Shown one piece after another: positions 1 to 8,591 of a stretch of 64,000 bases of DNA. The notes below the pieces were generated by a model, which worked only from the letters and a program-made list of their open reading frames with translations, was not told the origin of the DNA and ran no database searches. This stretch comes from Paenibacillus sp. H1-7 (GTDB lineage: Bacteria > Bacillota > Bacilli > Paenibacillales > NBRC-103111), in contig NZ_CP031168.1 of assembly GCF_022354825.1 (NCBI RefSeq), positions 7,069,501-7,133,500 on the forward strand, read 5' to 3'. How positions within the stretch are numbered: position 1 is the stretch's first letter; each line of letters starts with the position of its first letter. Both the position numbers and the translations under genes were made by a program.

Positions 1-161
1 TCGGTAAACTGCTGAAACATCGTCAAGGTAACCGGCTCCGTAAACGGTTTGGGAGTTTGCTCGGCATCAGCCGGTGCGGATGCTTGCTTCGAGCTGCACC
101 CTGCCATCAAAGTACTAAGAATTAATGCGGACACCAATACATGCTTTCTTTTGTTAATCAT
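1..161 (-). CDS. Solute-binding lipoprotein of an ABC sugar importer (5' part only)
   Basis: Only the first 53 codons lie in the window; the gene runs off the left edge. ATG at 161 follows a GGAGG site. The product opens with a basic N-region (MINKRKH), a hydrophobic core and a lipobox LMAGC followed by SSK, so it is a signal peptidase II substrate anchored outside the membrane. After a Pro/Ala-rich linker comes EPVTLTMFQ, the usual start of the mature domain in family-1 extracellular solute-binding proteins. Two full-length relatives occur at 26472 and 35548. The ligand cannot be inferred. Confidence 0.75.
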   Translation of the reverse strand, partial: MINKRKHVLVSALILSTLMAGCSSKQASAPADAEQTPKPFTEPVTLTMFQQFT

Positions 162-341
162 ACGTTCCTCCGTTATCCGGCCTGCATAGCCAATGGATTA
201 AAAATGTAGACGATTACAAGTTAGGTTAGCTGCCACTGCCGCTCCATGTCCTCATATTAACTTTTGTCATCGTGAAAGAGTATGGAGGATATCTCCCTTG
301 AGTATGGAGAATATTAACTTCCCTAATAGGAAGCAGACAAC

Positions 342-381
342 AAAAATAGAACCCCTTCCGTTACCCGGCAAGAGGTTCTAT
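342..381 (-). terminator. Rho-independent terminator of the RND pump gene
   Basis: On the minus strand, arms ATAGAACC and GGTTCTAT, extended by CTT/AAG, enclose a GC-rich loop and are followed by TTTTTG. The hairpin begins 5 bases after the stop codon at 387. Confidence 0.8.
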
Positions 382-386
382 GTCTT

Positions 387-3300
387 TTATGAGGTTGTTG
401 TGACGTCCTTTGCTTTACGCGAAAGCATACGTCCGGTTCTCAGCTTCATATTCTCGATCATCTCATACACGATCGGAACGACCAGCAGCGTAAGCAGCGT
501 TGAGGTGGTCAAGCCGCCGATAACAACGACCGCCAGCCCTTTGGAGATGATCGTTCCTTTGGACAGTCCGAGAGCAAGCGGCATCAGCGCGATGACCGTC
601 GCCCCCGCCGTCATGATGATCGGACGAAGCCGTGTCTGGCCTGCCTCCAGCAAGGCGTCCCTGACCGAATGGCCCGCCTCCCGGAGCTGCTGCACCCGGT
701 CTATTAGAACGATCGCGTTGGTCACTACGACGCCGATCAGCATCAGGAATCCGATCAACGAGGTCAGGTTGAGCGACTCGCCGGTCACAAGCAGCCCCAG
801 CAGCCCTCCTATAGCGGCAAGCGGCAGCGAGAACAAGATCGCGAACGGCGCGCTCGCATTGCCGAAGGCAAGCACCATAATCAAATACACAATAAAGACC
901 GAGACAGCCATGGCGAAGAACATGTTGCGGAATTCCTTGTCAATATCTTCCGCGGCGCCCTTCACTTCCGTATGAACCCCGTCCGGCAGCTCTATCGTTT
1001 CCAGCAGCTGCGCCACTTTGGCGCTGACGCCGCCCTTATCCTTGGAATCGATTTTGGCCGTAATCCGTACGAATTGCTCCTGATTATCTCGCGGAATCGA
1101 GGCCGGGCCTTCCACCTGACGCACCTTCGCTACTTCATTCAGCTTAATGACGCTCCCCGTCGGCGTATGGATCAAGAAGCTTCCGATCTTGTCGACGGAA
1201 TTTTTGAAGCTGGTATCGAGCATGATCTTGGTTGAGAACGTCACGTTATCGAACTTCAAATCGCCAATTTTTTGCTCGGCCAGCCAGGCATACATCGACT
1301 CGATAATTTGGCCGGAGGACAAGCCGTACATCCGGGCCTTGTTCTGGTCGACCGCAATCTCCACTTCCTTCTTCGTCTCGCTCAGGCTGTCTTCCACATC
1401 GAGCAATTCGGGTATTTCCTTCATCTTCTCTTTCACCGCTTCGGCCGCCTTGATGAGCGAGTCCACGTCGTCGCCTCTCAGCATGTAGGAGAAGTCTACG
1501 CCGCTTCCTCCACCTCCTCCGCCGAGGCTGACCACGCTGCCTCTTACCTCGGTCCCTTTCGGCAGCATTTCGGTAAACTTCGCCTTCATATCATTAACGA
1601 GCGCCTTGGCGTCCGTCCCATCGGTTGCGGAAGCGTTAAAACGGAACCGGTAAGCAACCCGCTCGCTGCCTCCTCCCACCCCGATCAGCGACTGGATGTA
1701 GTCGAACGCCGGTGCTCCTGCACCGTTCTTTGTTTCACGCATCATCGCTTCGATGGCCTTAACGGTTTGATCCGTCGTCTCGAAAGAAGTATCCCGAGGT
1801 AAGGTGGCCGATAGCGAGATTTGCTTATCCGAGTTGCTGCTTGGCATGAATTCGAAGGCGAGGAACGGAACGGTGCCGGCAATCGCCAGAACAAAGGCCA
1901 AAAAAGCCAGCAGCATGCTCTTCTTCCGGTTGTTCAGCGACCATTGCAGCGCCTTCATGTAGCTTGCAGATACACGGCCGACCTGGTGCTCGTCGTGATG
2001 CTTGATTTTGCCCGAGCGCAGCACCAGCAGTTTGGCCAGCATCGGGATGACGGTTACGGCGACGATGAGCGACGACAGCAGCGCCGCCGACAGCGTGATG
2101 GCGAAGGGCCGGAACAAATCGCCGAGCTCGCCCCCGACGAAGGCAATTGGCGCAAATACTCCGACGGTCGTCAGCGTCGAGGACGTAATCGCGGAGGCCA
2201 CCTGAGAGGTCGCCTTCAGAATCACCGATTCCCCACGCTCCTGGGTTTTGACCAGCTCGCTGTATATATTCTCGATAACGACGATGCTGTCGTCGACGAC
2301 GCGGCCTACGGCAATCGCCATTCCGCCCAAGGTCATAATGTTGAGCGTAATGTCCAATGGAGCCATGATCAGCAGCGTAACGAGAATGGACAACGGAATG
2401 GAGACGAGCACGATTATGGTCATGCGCACGTTTCTGAGAAACACGAGAATCATGATGGAGGCCAAAATCGCCCCAAGCGCTCCTTCCTTAACCATTCCGC
2501 TGATCGATTCTTTTACGACATCGGCGTTCTTTTCGATCGATTTGAACGCGACGTTCGGATATGCCTTCTCCCACTGGGCTATTAAGGCATCCGCTTTATC
2601 GGCGAATTCCACCGAATTCGTCCCGCTCGTTTTGTACAATATGACGCCGATAGCCGGCTGCCCGTTCAGCCGGGAAAGGAATTTGGACTCCGTAATCGCT
2701 TCGACCTTGGCTACCTGATTGAGCAGCAGCGTTTGTCCGCCTGCCGTATTGATCTTGATATTCTCCAGGGTATAAATGCTGTTAATGTCACTCTTCACGC
2801 GAACCATTTGGTTGCTGCCGTCCATATCGACAGCACCGACAGGACTCGTACGCAAAGCCGATTGAATGGCTTGGGCCACCTCCGCCGGCATCAGCTGATA
2901 GCTGTTGATCGCGTTGCCGTCGATCTTGAGCGTCAGTACCGACTCCTGGTTCCCGATGGAATCGATGTGGTCCACACCCTTGATCGTCCTGAAGCCGGGC
3001 TCGAAGACATCCTTGTACAGTCTGTCGAGCTGCTGCTGGTTCATGTTGTCTTTTCCGTATACCGCGAGCGTATACTCCGGAATGGCTGCCATGCCGAATG
3101 TCATTACCTTCGGTCTTTCGGCACCTTGCGGAAGCTTCACGTTGGCGATCAGCGCCTCGACGTCGGCTTTGGCTTTATCCGTGTCCTGCCCGTGCTCCAG
3201 CTGAATTTCAATCGACGAGAAATTATCGCTGGAATTCGATTGCAAGCTCTTGATCCCGCCGAGACCCGCGACTGCTTTTTCCAACGGCTTGGTGATTTGC

Positions 3301-3482
3301 TCCAAAATATCTTTGGGAGGAGCTTGGTACTGAGTCTGGATTGCGACGTATGGAATGGAAATTTCCGGGAACAATTCCGCCTTCAGAATGGTAGCCGCAT
3401 AGGTTCCCCCGCCGAATAACAGCAGGATCAGGATGAGAACGGCCGCTATGTTTTTCATGGAAAAGCGCGTCAATGAGTTCAT
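387..3482 (-). CDS. RND-family efflux transporter, SwrC/AcrB-like
   Basis: A 1031-residue proton-driven exporter of the HAE-type RND family. The layout is classic: TM1 near residues 11-31, a large extracytoplasmic loop to about 330, TM2-6, TM7 near 525, a second large loop, and TM8-12 from about 840 to 1015. The proton-relay pair is visible as VVDDS at 395-399 in TM4, so the pump should be active. ATG follows GAAGGAG. There is no adjacent membrane-fusion protein or outer-membrane factor gene, as expected for a single-membrane Firmicute; B. subtilis SwrC (surfactin tolerance, swarming) is the nearest known type. Substrate unknown. A degenerate AraC-type regulator lies directly upstream and divergent, suggesting lost local control. 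Confidence 0.93.
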   Translation of the reverse strand: MNSLTRFSMKNIAAVLILILLLFGGGTYAATILKAELFPEISIPYVAIQTQYQAPPKDILEQITKPLEKAVAGLGGIKSLQSNSSDNFSSIEIQLEHGQDTDKAKADVEALIANVKLPQGAERPKVMTFGMAAIPEYTLAVYGKDNMNQQQLDRLYKDVFEPGFRTIKGVDHIDSIGNQESVLTLKIDGNAINSYQLMPAEVAQAIQSALRTSPVGAVDMDGSNQMVRVKSDINSIYTLENIKINTAGGQTLLLNQVAKVEAITESKFLSRLNGQPAIGVILYKTSGTNSVEFADKADALIAQWEKAYPNVAFKSIEKNADVVKESISGMVKEGALGAILASIMILVFLRNVRMTIIVLVSIPLSILVTLLIMAPLDITLNIMTLGGMAIAVGRVVDDSIVVIENIYSELVKTQERGESVILKATSQVASAITSSTLTTVGVFAPIAFVGGELGDLFRPFAITLSAALLSSLIVAVTVIPMLAKLLVLRSGKIKHHDEHQVGRVSASYMKALQWSLNNRKKSMLLAFLAFVLAIAGTVPFLAFEFMPSSNSDKQISLSATLPRDTSFETTDQTVKAIEAMMRETKNGAGAPAFDYIQSLIGVGGGSERVAYRFRFNASATDGTDAKALVNDMKAKFTEMLPKGTEVRGSVVSLGGGGGGSGVDFSYMLRGDDVDSLIKAAEAVKEKMKEIPELLDVEDSLSETKKEVEIAVDQNKARMYGLSSGQIIESMYAWLAEQKIGDLKFDNVTFSTKIMLDTSFKNSVDKIGSFLIHTPTGSVIKLNEVAKVRQVEGPASIPRDNQEQFVRITAKIDSKDKGGVSAKVAQLLETIELPDGVHTEVKGAAEDIDKEFRNMFFAMAVSVFIVYLIMVLAFGNASAPFAILFSLPLAAIGGLLGLLVTGESLNLTSLIGFLMLIGVVVTNAIVLIDRVQQLREAGHSVRDALLEAGQTRLRPIIMTAGATVIALMPLALGLSKGTIISKGLAVVVIGGLTTSTLLTLLVVPIVYEMIENMKLRTGRMLSRKAKDVTTTS

Positions 3483-3499
3483 TTTTATACTCCTTCAAT

Positions 3500-3975
3500 A
3501 AGATTGCTAAGTATATAGACGACGCAATTTCCGTTACCCCTTCATTTTTCGTGGGATATTATGTAAAAACTCAGGCGTGTCCCGTGCTCGATTCGCTGTT
3601 CACGGTAACCGATCTGTTTCATGCCCCGGATCTGATCGAGCTATTCGGTCAAATCGTCCGCTCCCATAACCGGGAACCGGCCTATCGCAAGCATATCGAG
3701 CGCAGCCTTCTCTGCGCCTGGATATTGCAGTTTCATCAGTTAAAACAGCATCCGTACCCAGTTGCCCTCCGGATCCGCCACATTATCGATCAGATTGAAA
3801 GGAATCCTGCTTTTCCCTTGCTAAAAATGCAAAAAGCCTACTCTCTTCTATATAAGCAGCACCTTATTGCGTGACTGCTATTGCTGAGGAGTTAGGCTAT
3901 ACGTCTATCCATTATTTTTCCAGACAATTCTCCAGCTATTACAACGTGCCCCTTCCGCATTCCGCATGGGTATGG
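3500..3975 (+). pseudogene. Decayed AraC-family regulator
   Basis: Two frames together give the second half of an AraC regulator. The first frame holds a ligand/linker-like segment (SLFTVTDLFHAPDLIELFG, then RHIIDQIERNP), where the first HTH of the DNA-binding domain should begin, and stops at 3874. From 3871, one frame over, comes VTAIAEELGYTSIHYFSRQF, the typical second-HTH sequence of AraC proteins, ending in a garbled YYNVPLPHS instead of the usual GxSPSxY. The N-terminal cupin region is missing and the two HTHs are not properly joined. The remnant abuts the divergent RND pump gene and may have been its regulator. Confidence 0.65.
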
Positions 3976-4069
3976 TTGAGAGGTGAACTATCGGCGGCTT
4001 CCTTCAAGTTGTTCCTTCCGACGGACAGCTTTGCTCTGGGTTAGCAGCAGGCGCTCGCTCCCGTATTCC

Positions 4070-4873
4070 TTACTTTTTCACGGCATGGAACGAGAGCCAT
4101 TGCGGAATGGCAGCCAAAGGATTGATGTTCCAATCGCACAACGCATCCAGCTCCTCCTTGGACCTGGTATCAGCGACATCGCTTGATTCATCCACCCAAA
4201 ACGAACCGTTCTCTGCATACATTTCTTCCAAATGCCGGATGGTTAACCCGGATGAGAGGGCAGCGTTCAATATGTCCTGCATACGCCATTTGTAAGTAGG
4301 GATATCTCCGAAAGGCCCTGTAGCGTCGTATGGCTTGATCACCTTCAAATTTCCCTCAGTTCTCATCCCGAAAGGACGCATAAAGGGATGAATGTCAAAC
4401 ATAATATACGAGCCGCCGCTCTTCAAAATCCTGTAGATTTGGGCGTACATCGCTTCCAAATCATTTATCCATACATGGACGCCATTCGATGTATATACGA
4501 AATCATAGTCGTTGCTTTTCACTTTGCTCAGTTTCATCGTGTCGTCGCATTCAAATTCAATTTCCCATCTTTGTTTGCGGGCAATTGCAGAGGCGTTCTC
4601 CACTTGTCTCTCCGATATGTCAACCGAGGTTACTTGGACGCCCATCAAATGAAACGCAAAGACAGCATGGTTGTCGCCGCTGGATGGAACGCAAATGCGT
4701 TTTCCCTGCAAATCCGGGAGCGCCTTTCTAATCAACTCATATGTCACTGGATGAAAAACCGATTCCGGCTGGTTTCTAATTTTGGAAATCGCCTCATCCG
4801 TTCTGTATTTTACATACCATGTGTCGGACCACTCATTCCAGCTGTCCTGAATGATACTCTTAGAATTCTCCAT
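4070..4873 (-). CDS. Class I SAM-dependent methyltransferase
   Basis: 267 residues from ATG at 4873, chosen because a GGGGGG-rich ribosome site lies just upstream; longer in-frame starts have none. The Rossmann motif I is divergent (RICVPSSGDNHAVFAF, near residues 55-70), followed by the acidic motif SVDISERQV. Later motifs include DDTMKL, a YDFVYTSNGVHVW segment in the motif IV position and RILKSGGSYIMFDIHPF for motif V/VI. This is the pattern of small-molecule methyltransferases of the Methyltransf_11/25 type. Substrate unknown. The gene stands alone, convergent with the decayed AraC gene. Confidence 0.8.
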   Translation of the reverse strand: MENSKSIIQDSWNEWSDTWYVKYRTDEAISKIRNQPESVFHPVTYELIRKALPDLQGKRICVPSSGDNHAVFAFHLMGVQVTSVDISERQVENASAIARKQRWEIEFECDDTMKLSKVKSNDYDFVYTSNGVHVWINDLEAMYAQIYRILKSGGSYIMFDIHPFMRPFGMRTEGNLKVIKPYDATGPFGDIPTYKWRMQDILNAALSSGLTIRHLEEMYAENGSFWVDESSDVADTRSKEELDALCDWNINPLAAIPQWLSFHAVKK

Positions 4874-5216
4874 AGGATTCCCCCCCATAATTATTGCCTC
4901 TACAGCCATCATGCGATAATCTGTTATAAAATGGAAGGTGGAAATCATGTATATTGATACTTTACTCCATACCATTGAGGAAGGAGGGCTCTTTAGTTAA
5001 CCCATAAACACAAAAATCCGCGATGCCCGCGGATCTTCGACTCATTTATTACCACTTGCAGCAAAAAGTTCAACTTCATTCTCAACGGCTCCTCACGAAA
5101 ATGAGTATGCTCACTGCCCATTCTTCCATCCATCACAATCTGGAGCGACTTTTCGACGGTTAATATTTCAATTGTAGCATAGGCTGCTCGCGTGGAATGT
5201 CGAAATCCTTTATATT
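4874..5216. other. Intergenic stretch with a terminator; no convincing gene
   Basis: The only clear element is a minus-strand terminator at 5011-5034: arms ATCCGCG and CGCGGAT, a 5-base loop, then TTTTTGTG. It should end the adenylyltransferase transcript. Between it and that gene's stop a minus-strand frame stays open for about 80 codons but has no ribosome site, overlaps the terminator and matches nothing I recognise. Confidence 0.6.
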
Positions 5217-6101
5217 TTACTCATAAATCCCCTTCGCATCCCGTGGCAAGCTCCTTACCTGCTTTAGATACCCCGTCATGTTCGTATCGTCATCCATCGG
5301 ATAAGTGTAGCCCAAACACTCGGCCCCCTCTTGCGCCAAGGTCCGAAACAAGGTACAGGACACGAATATTGCATCCCACAGATGTTCATAGCCGGCATCG
5401 CTATAGGTTTGTTTATACATCTCCCAATAAGCTTGAGGAAGATACGCTTTGAAATATTTCCCCATCTTTCCTGAGGAAACCTGAAAATCATGCCGGGTCC
5501 CAATCCACCATGAAACCATTTCATCAAGGGTTTTCCTGATTACGCCTTCAAACATTTGCTTGGCATAAGGCAATTCGTCCCGCCAAATTCCTTTTGCAAC
5601 GTTTTGCTGGCACCACCAAAAATTGTTGCAGCAGCTCAAAAACTGCCCTTCCTCCGGCTTTCGGACGTGGTAATCGATATCGGTCGGATCGGGTATAACC
5701 GGCAGATAGCCGTCCTTATCCAATAATGGAACGGTAAGCTTATCCTTGGTATAGCCATCTAGCATACATTCCTTCGTTTCAATATGCAGGTCGATCCGAT
5801 TTCCGTCGGTAAAAAGCATCAAATACCCGTAAGACTGGTCAAAATTCATGGTCTTACCTGTAAGCCAATCATTTTTATCCGGCTCCTGAAGCATTAGCAA
5901 CTCCCCAAATTGATGGATCCACGCTTCATCTTTAATAAAAGAGGCCGTTTCCGTCACGACATACACAATATCATAATCCTGGAACATATCCTTTGGGGCA
6001 TGGGGATTGGTTCTGGAGCCGTTCATATAGACAGCCCGTATCCGTTCATCCTCTTGAGCCGTCCCTATAATTAAATCAAACATCTCTTGCTCGCTTCTCA
6101 A
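5217..6101 (-). CDS. Aminoglycoside 6-adenylyltransferase-like protein (ANT(6)/AadE family)
   Basis: 294 residues, the family length. ANT(6) enzymes transfer AMP from ATP to streptomycin. The nucleotidyltransferase signature is present: MNGSRTN near residues 26-32 and the catalytic acidic pair in QDYDIVYVV near 41-49, then RIDLHIE as the third acidic position. The C-terminal helical domain includes WWCQQNVAKGIWRDELPYAK and the NMTGYLKQVR tail typical of AadE. TTG at 6101 is taken as start because GAGAGGTGAG lies 7 bases upstream. Chromosomal copies in Bacilli often have no proven resistance role, so activity on streptomycin is inference. Base use matches its neighbours. Confidence 0.88.
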   Translation of the reverse strand: MRSEQEMFDLIIGTAQEDERIRAVYMNGSRTNPHAPKDMFQDYDIVYVVTETASFIKDEAWIHQFGELLMLQEPDKNDWLTGKTMNFDQSYGYLMLFTDGNRIDLHIETKECMLDGYTKDKLTVPLLDKDGYLPVIPDPTDIDYHVRKPEEGQFLSCCNNFWWCQQNVAKGIWRDELPYAKQMFEGVIRKTLDEMVSWWIGTRHDFQVSSGKMGKYFKAYLPQAYWEMYKQTYSDAGYEHLWDAIFVSCTLFRTLAQEGAECLGYTYPMDDDTNMTGYLKQVRSLPRDAKGIYE

Positions 6102-6184
6102 GACCGCTCACCTCTCTATCTTACTGGCCGCGAATCAAAAAGGAGCCGCCTGCAGAGCACGCTCCTCCCGTACCATAGCTTTTC

Positions 6185-6628
6185 CTATTCGTTAGTCCCG
6201 GCTTTCAATAAGAGCTCTTCTATCAAGATACCATTAATTTTTAGTCCCTTAATATTGCAATTTATAAGATCTACATTGGATAGATTACAATCTACAATGG
6301 CGCTGTTAGGAATATTTAAATTTTGGAGAGTAATCGGCTGCTCCGCCCCTGCATTACGAATCGCGATTCCGCTAATATTAGCCCCGTCAATTTCCAGATT
6401 CGTTAAATTAGCGTCGCTTATTTTCCCGTTAACCATGTTCATATCGTTAAAGTAACAGTGCTTAAGATCGGCATACGTAACTTTTACATGAGGAAGGGAA
6501 ATATCATGGAATGTAACACGTTCAGCTCTGCAGTCGATAAATTCCGATTCTGAAATATTACTATTTTTCACCAGCAGCTTTTGTTTTGGTTCCCGTTTAT
6601 CGATAATTTCAATGATTTGTTCCACCAT
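6185..6628 (-). CDS. Pentapeptide-repeat protein
   Basis: 147 residues, no signal peptide. From about residue 20 the sequence falls into five-residue coils of the A(D/N)LXX type, e.g. VTYADLKHC, ISDANLTNLEIDGANISG and SNVDLINCNIKGLKI, which build a right-handed quadrilateral beta-helix. The repeats are looser than in Qnr or MfpA. Members of this fold mimic DNA or act as scaffolds; no function can be assigned. GAGG lies 9 bases before ATG. It is followed at 65 bases by nothing on the same strand except the spacer to the upstream peptidase E gene, so co-transcription with that gene is likely. Confidence 0.75.
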   Translation of the reverse strand: MVEQIIEIIDKREPKQKLLVKNSNISESEFIDCRAERVTFHDISLPHVKVTYADLKHCYFNDMNMVNGKISDANLTNLEIDGANISGIAIRNAGAEQPITLQNLNIPNSAIVDCNLSNVDLINCNIKGLKINGILIEELLLKAGTNE

Positions 6629-6692
6629 CTTTTCATCAACCTCATTCTCTCAGGAATATGAACCTTGTTTTCTAGCAATCATGCTGGACTCA

Positions 6693-7331
6693 TCAGTTCT
6701 TTGGTATAAAGCAGGTAACCCCGCCATGGATACAGATAGCCTCAACATCGGTGATTCGCTGGACTTCACACTGTTGCTTGGCTTCAAAATCTTGTATTCT
6801 CTCTTCGATGTTCTTCTCATGAGGGAATTTATCTTCTCTGCCGTAATGAGGGAAGACAATCTCATTATTCAAGTGAAGCGCGGTGAGATCGGTTAAACCA
6901 ACCTGATTCATATAAGGGGTAAAGTGGTCGACAATGTGAATATCCGGTCCTAAAGCAAGCGTACCCGCGCTGATTCCCATAAGAACTTTGCCTTGGCTGC
7001 CGAGCTCTTCAATGATCCTGTCCGATCCGCTTACTCTAAGATGATGCAGCAGGTAAAAAGGATTTCCGCCGCCCAAGCATATCACGTCATACTCTCGTAA
7101 CCGTTCAGCATCCTCAAATTCAATGTCCAAAAAATCTACTCTTTGAAACCCCATGTTCTCCAAAGCTTGTTTAGCTTTGACATTCGGCCGGGCCTGGGAC
7201 CTTAACTGGACAGCAGCAGTGGTAATTATTACGGCAGTCGATTTCAGCGGGCTTTGATCCAACAGGCGAAGGAAGGCTTCTGTTATATGCGGTGTTGTAA
7301 ATCCGGCCGAGGTTAGCAGCATTTTCCTCAT
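6693..7331 (-). CDS. Peptidase E-like protein (peptidase family S51)
   Basis: 212 residues from ATG at 7331, preceded by GGGGGTAG; the upstream in-frame ATG lacks a ribosome site. The fold is class-I glutamine-amidotransferase-like. Visible motifs are LLTSAGF at the N-terminus, CLGGGNPFYLLHHLR near residue 80, and the nucleophile elbow MGISAGTLALGP near 117-128, whose Ser replaces the Cys of amidotransferases and is the catalytic residue of Asp-X dipeptidases. HGGVTCF closes the domain. Cytoplasmic. Bacilli carry several such paralogues whose substrates are mostly unknown. Confidence 0.85.
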   Translation of the reverse strand: MRKMLLTSAGFTTPHITEAFLRLLDQSPLKSTAVIITTAAVQLRSQARPNVKAKQALENMGFQRVDFLDIEFEDAERLREYDVICLGGGNPFYLLHHLRVSGSDRIIEELGSQGKVLMGISAGTLALGPDIHIVDHFTPYMNQVGLTDLTALHLNNEIVFPHYGREDKFPHEKNIEERIQDFEAKQQCEVQRITDVEAICIHGGVTCFIPKN

Positions 7332-7438
7332 GCTTCTACCCCCGATTCTAGCTGCTGGAATAGTTTGGCGGTATTTCATTTACGGTTGAGACCAAACCGT
7401 CTATACTATTTTCAATGCAAATAAAAAGAGGTGGCATC

Positions 7439-7993
7439 ATGACAACTATTTATGATTTTACAGTGCGCAAATCGAATGGAAACCGGATTCCATTATATGA
7501 ATTCGAAGGAAAGCCCGTTGTGATCATCAACACAGCAAGCAAATGTACATATACTCCGCAATTTGCCGACCTGCAGCGACTTTACGATCAATACAGCTCA
7601 TCCGGCGTAGAGTTTATCGGGTTTCCGTGCAATCAATTCGGCGAACAGGAGCCCGGCACCAATCAGGAAGCGGAAGCCTTCTGTCAAATCAATTATGGAG
7701 TAAAATTTCCGATCTTCTCGAAGATCGAAGTCAACGGTCTTCATGCACACCCTTTATTCGATTACTTAAAACAAGCAGCCCCATTCAAAGGCTTCGATGA
7801 AACCAATATCAATGCCAAGCTGCTAAAAATGATGATCACCGAGAAAAATCCGGAGTGGCTCTCAGGGAACTCGATCAAATGGAATTTCACCAAATTCCTG
7901 ATTAATAAAGAAGGACAAGTTGTGGAAAGATTCGAGCCGAGCGACGAAATGGACTTGCTCTCGCGTAGTATTGAAGCGCAGTTGAACAGCTGA
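7439..7993 (+). CDS. Glutathione peroxidase family protein (thiol peroxidase)
   Basis: 184 residues from ATG at 7439 behind AGAGGTGG. The peroxidatic cysteine is in NTASKCTYTPQ (near residue 36), in place of selenocysteine. FPCNQFGEQEPG and the WNFTKF motif supply the Gln, Asn and Trp of the catalytic tetrad. Cys is also present in NQEAEAFC. In Gram-positive bacteria lacking glutathione these proteins usually draw electrons from thioredoxin. Cytoplasmic, role in peroxide defence. Divergent from the peptidase E gene and followed by its own terminator, so monocistronic. Confidence 0.93.
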   Translation: MTTIYDFTVRKSNGNRIPLYEFEGKPVVIINTASKCTYTPQFADLQRLYDQYSSSGVEFIGFPCNQFGEQEPGTNQEAEAFCQINYGVKFPIFSKIEVNGLHAHPLFDYLKQAAPFKGFDETNINAKLLKMMITEKNPEWLSGNSIKWNFTKFLINKEGQVVERFEPSDEMDLLSRSIEAQLNS

Positions 7994-8037
7994 TTTGTGG
8001 TGAGGTCAGTCGAAATGATAGTATTCTTAATAGTCAG

Positions 8038-8075
8038 GGCATCCGGTCACAACGATCGGGTGCCTTCGTTTCTTT
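8038..8075 (+). terminator. Terminator of the glutathione peroxidase gene
   Basis: Arms GGCATCCG and CGGGTGCC with one G:U pair enclose a 10-base loop and are followed by a T-rich tract (TTCGTTTCTTT). Confidence 0.65.
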
Positions 8076-8092
8076 ATTCTGCTCTCTCTTTG

Positions 8093-8485
8093 TTATCCGT
8101 TTTTATTTCCAGAACCGAAGCCGGTCACATAGCCATCCAAGTCTCGAATGGAAAAGTCCTTCCAAGACCCCCAATCGTACTCGGTCACCTTAGGTTCGGT
8201 GTCGATGATGGCACCGTTGGTTTTTAGTTCAACGAATAAAGCATCCAACTCGTCATGGTTTCTCACATATGCGTATGTATTCCAAGTTCCCTTATTTGGC
8301 CTGACATCATCCGTACTTTGAGCCTGAATTAATTTGAAGCCTAAACCGAAATGATCTCGAATGGCCCAGTGCTCATTCACCTCACACCCCAAAGCTTCCT
8401 CGTAATATTTCTTGGATTGTTCCAAATCGGAAACGAGCAGGACTGTCAGGGAATTTTCAATTCTTGCTTTGACTGTTTCGGACAT
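8093..8485 (-). CDS. VOC-fold (glyoxalase/bleomycin-resistance type) protein
   Basis: 130 residues, one vicinal-oxygen-chelate module pair: LTVLLVSDLEQSKKYYEEALGCEV at the start of the first beta-alpha-beta unit and FSIRDLDGYVTGFGS at the end of the second. The usual C-terminal metal Glu in the DPDGN/DLDGY region is replaced by glycine-rich sequence (VTGFGSG), so metal-dependent catalysis is doubtful and a binding role is possible. GGAGG precedes ATG by 11 bases. Lies downstream of, and in the same direction as, the AraC-type regulator gene at 8592, but a 106-base gap separates them. Confidence 0.8.
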   Translation of the reverse strand: MSETVKARIENSLTVLLVSDLEQSKKYYEEALGCEVNEHWAIRDHFGLGFKLIQAQSTDDVRPNKGTWNTYAYVRNHDELDALFVELKTNGAIIDTEPKVTEYDWGSWKDFSIRDLDGYVTGFGSGNKNG

Positions 8486-8591
8486 GAAGCTATCACACCT
8501 CCACTAATTTCACCCAAATAAAGCCCACCAAATTGGAATATTATGAATAATTCTCCACTTATCATACCGTACATTTGTTCGCTTGTAAATA

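Noticed and set aside
1821..2585. Plus-strand frame opposite the RND pump
   Set aside because: Antisense shadow rich in Arg, Gln and Asp with no ribosome site; the RND gene is certain.
5035..5216. Open minus-strand frame after the adenylyltransferase gene
   Set aside because: No ribosome site, overlaps a terminator and matches no family known to me.
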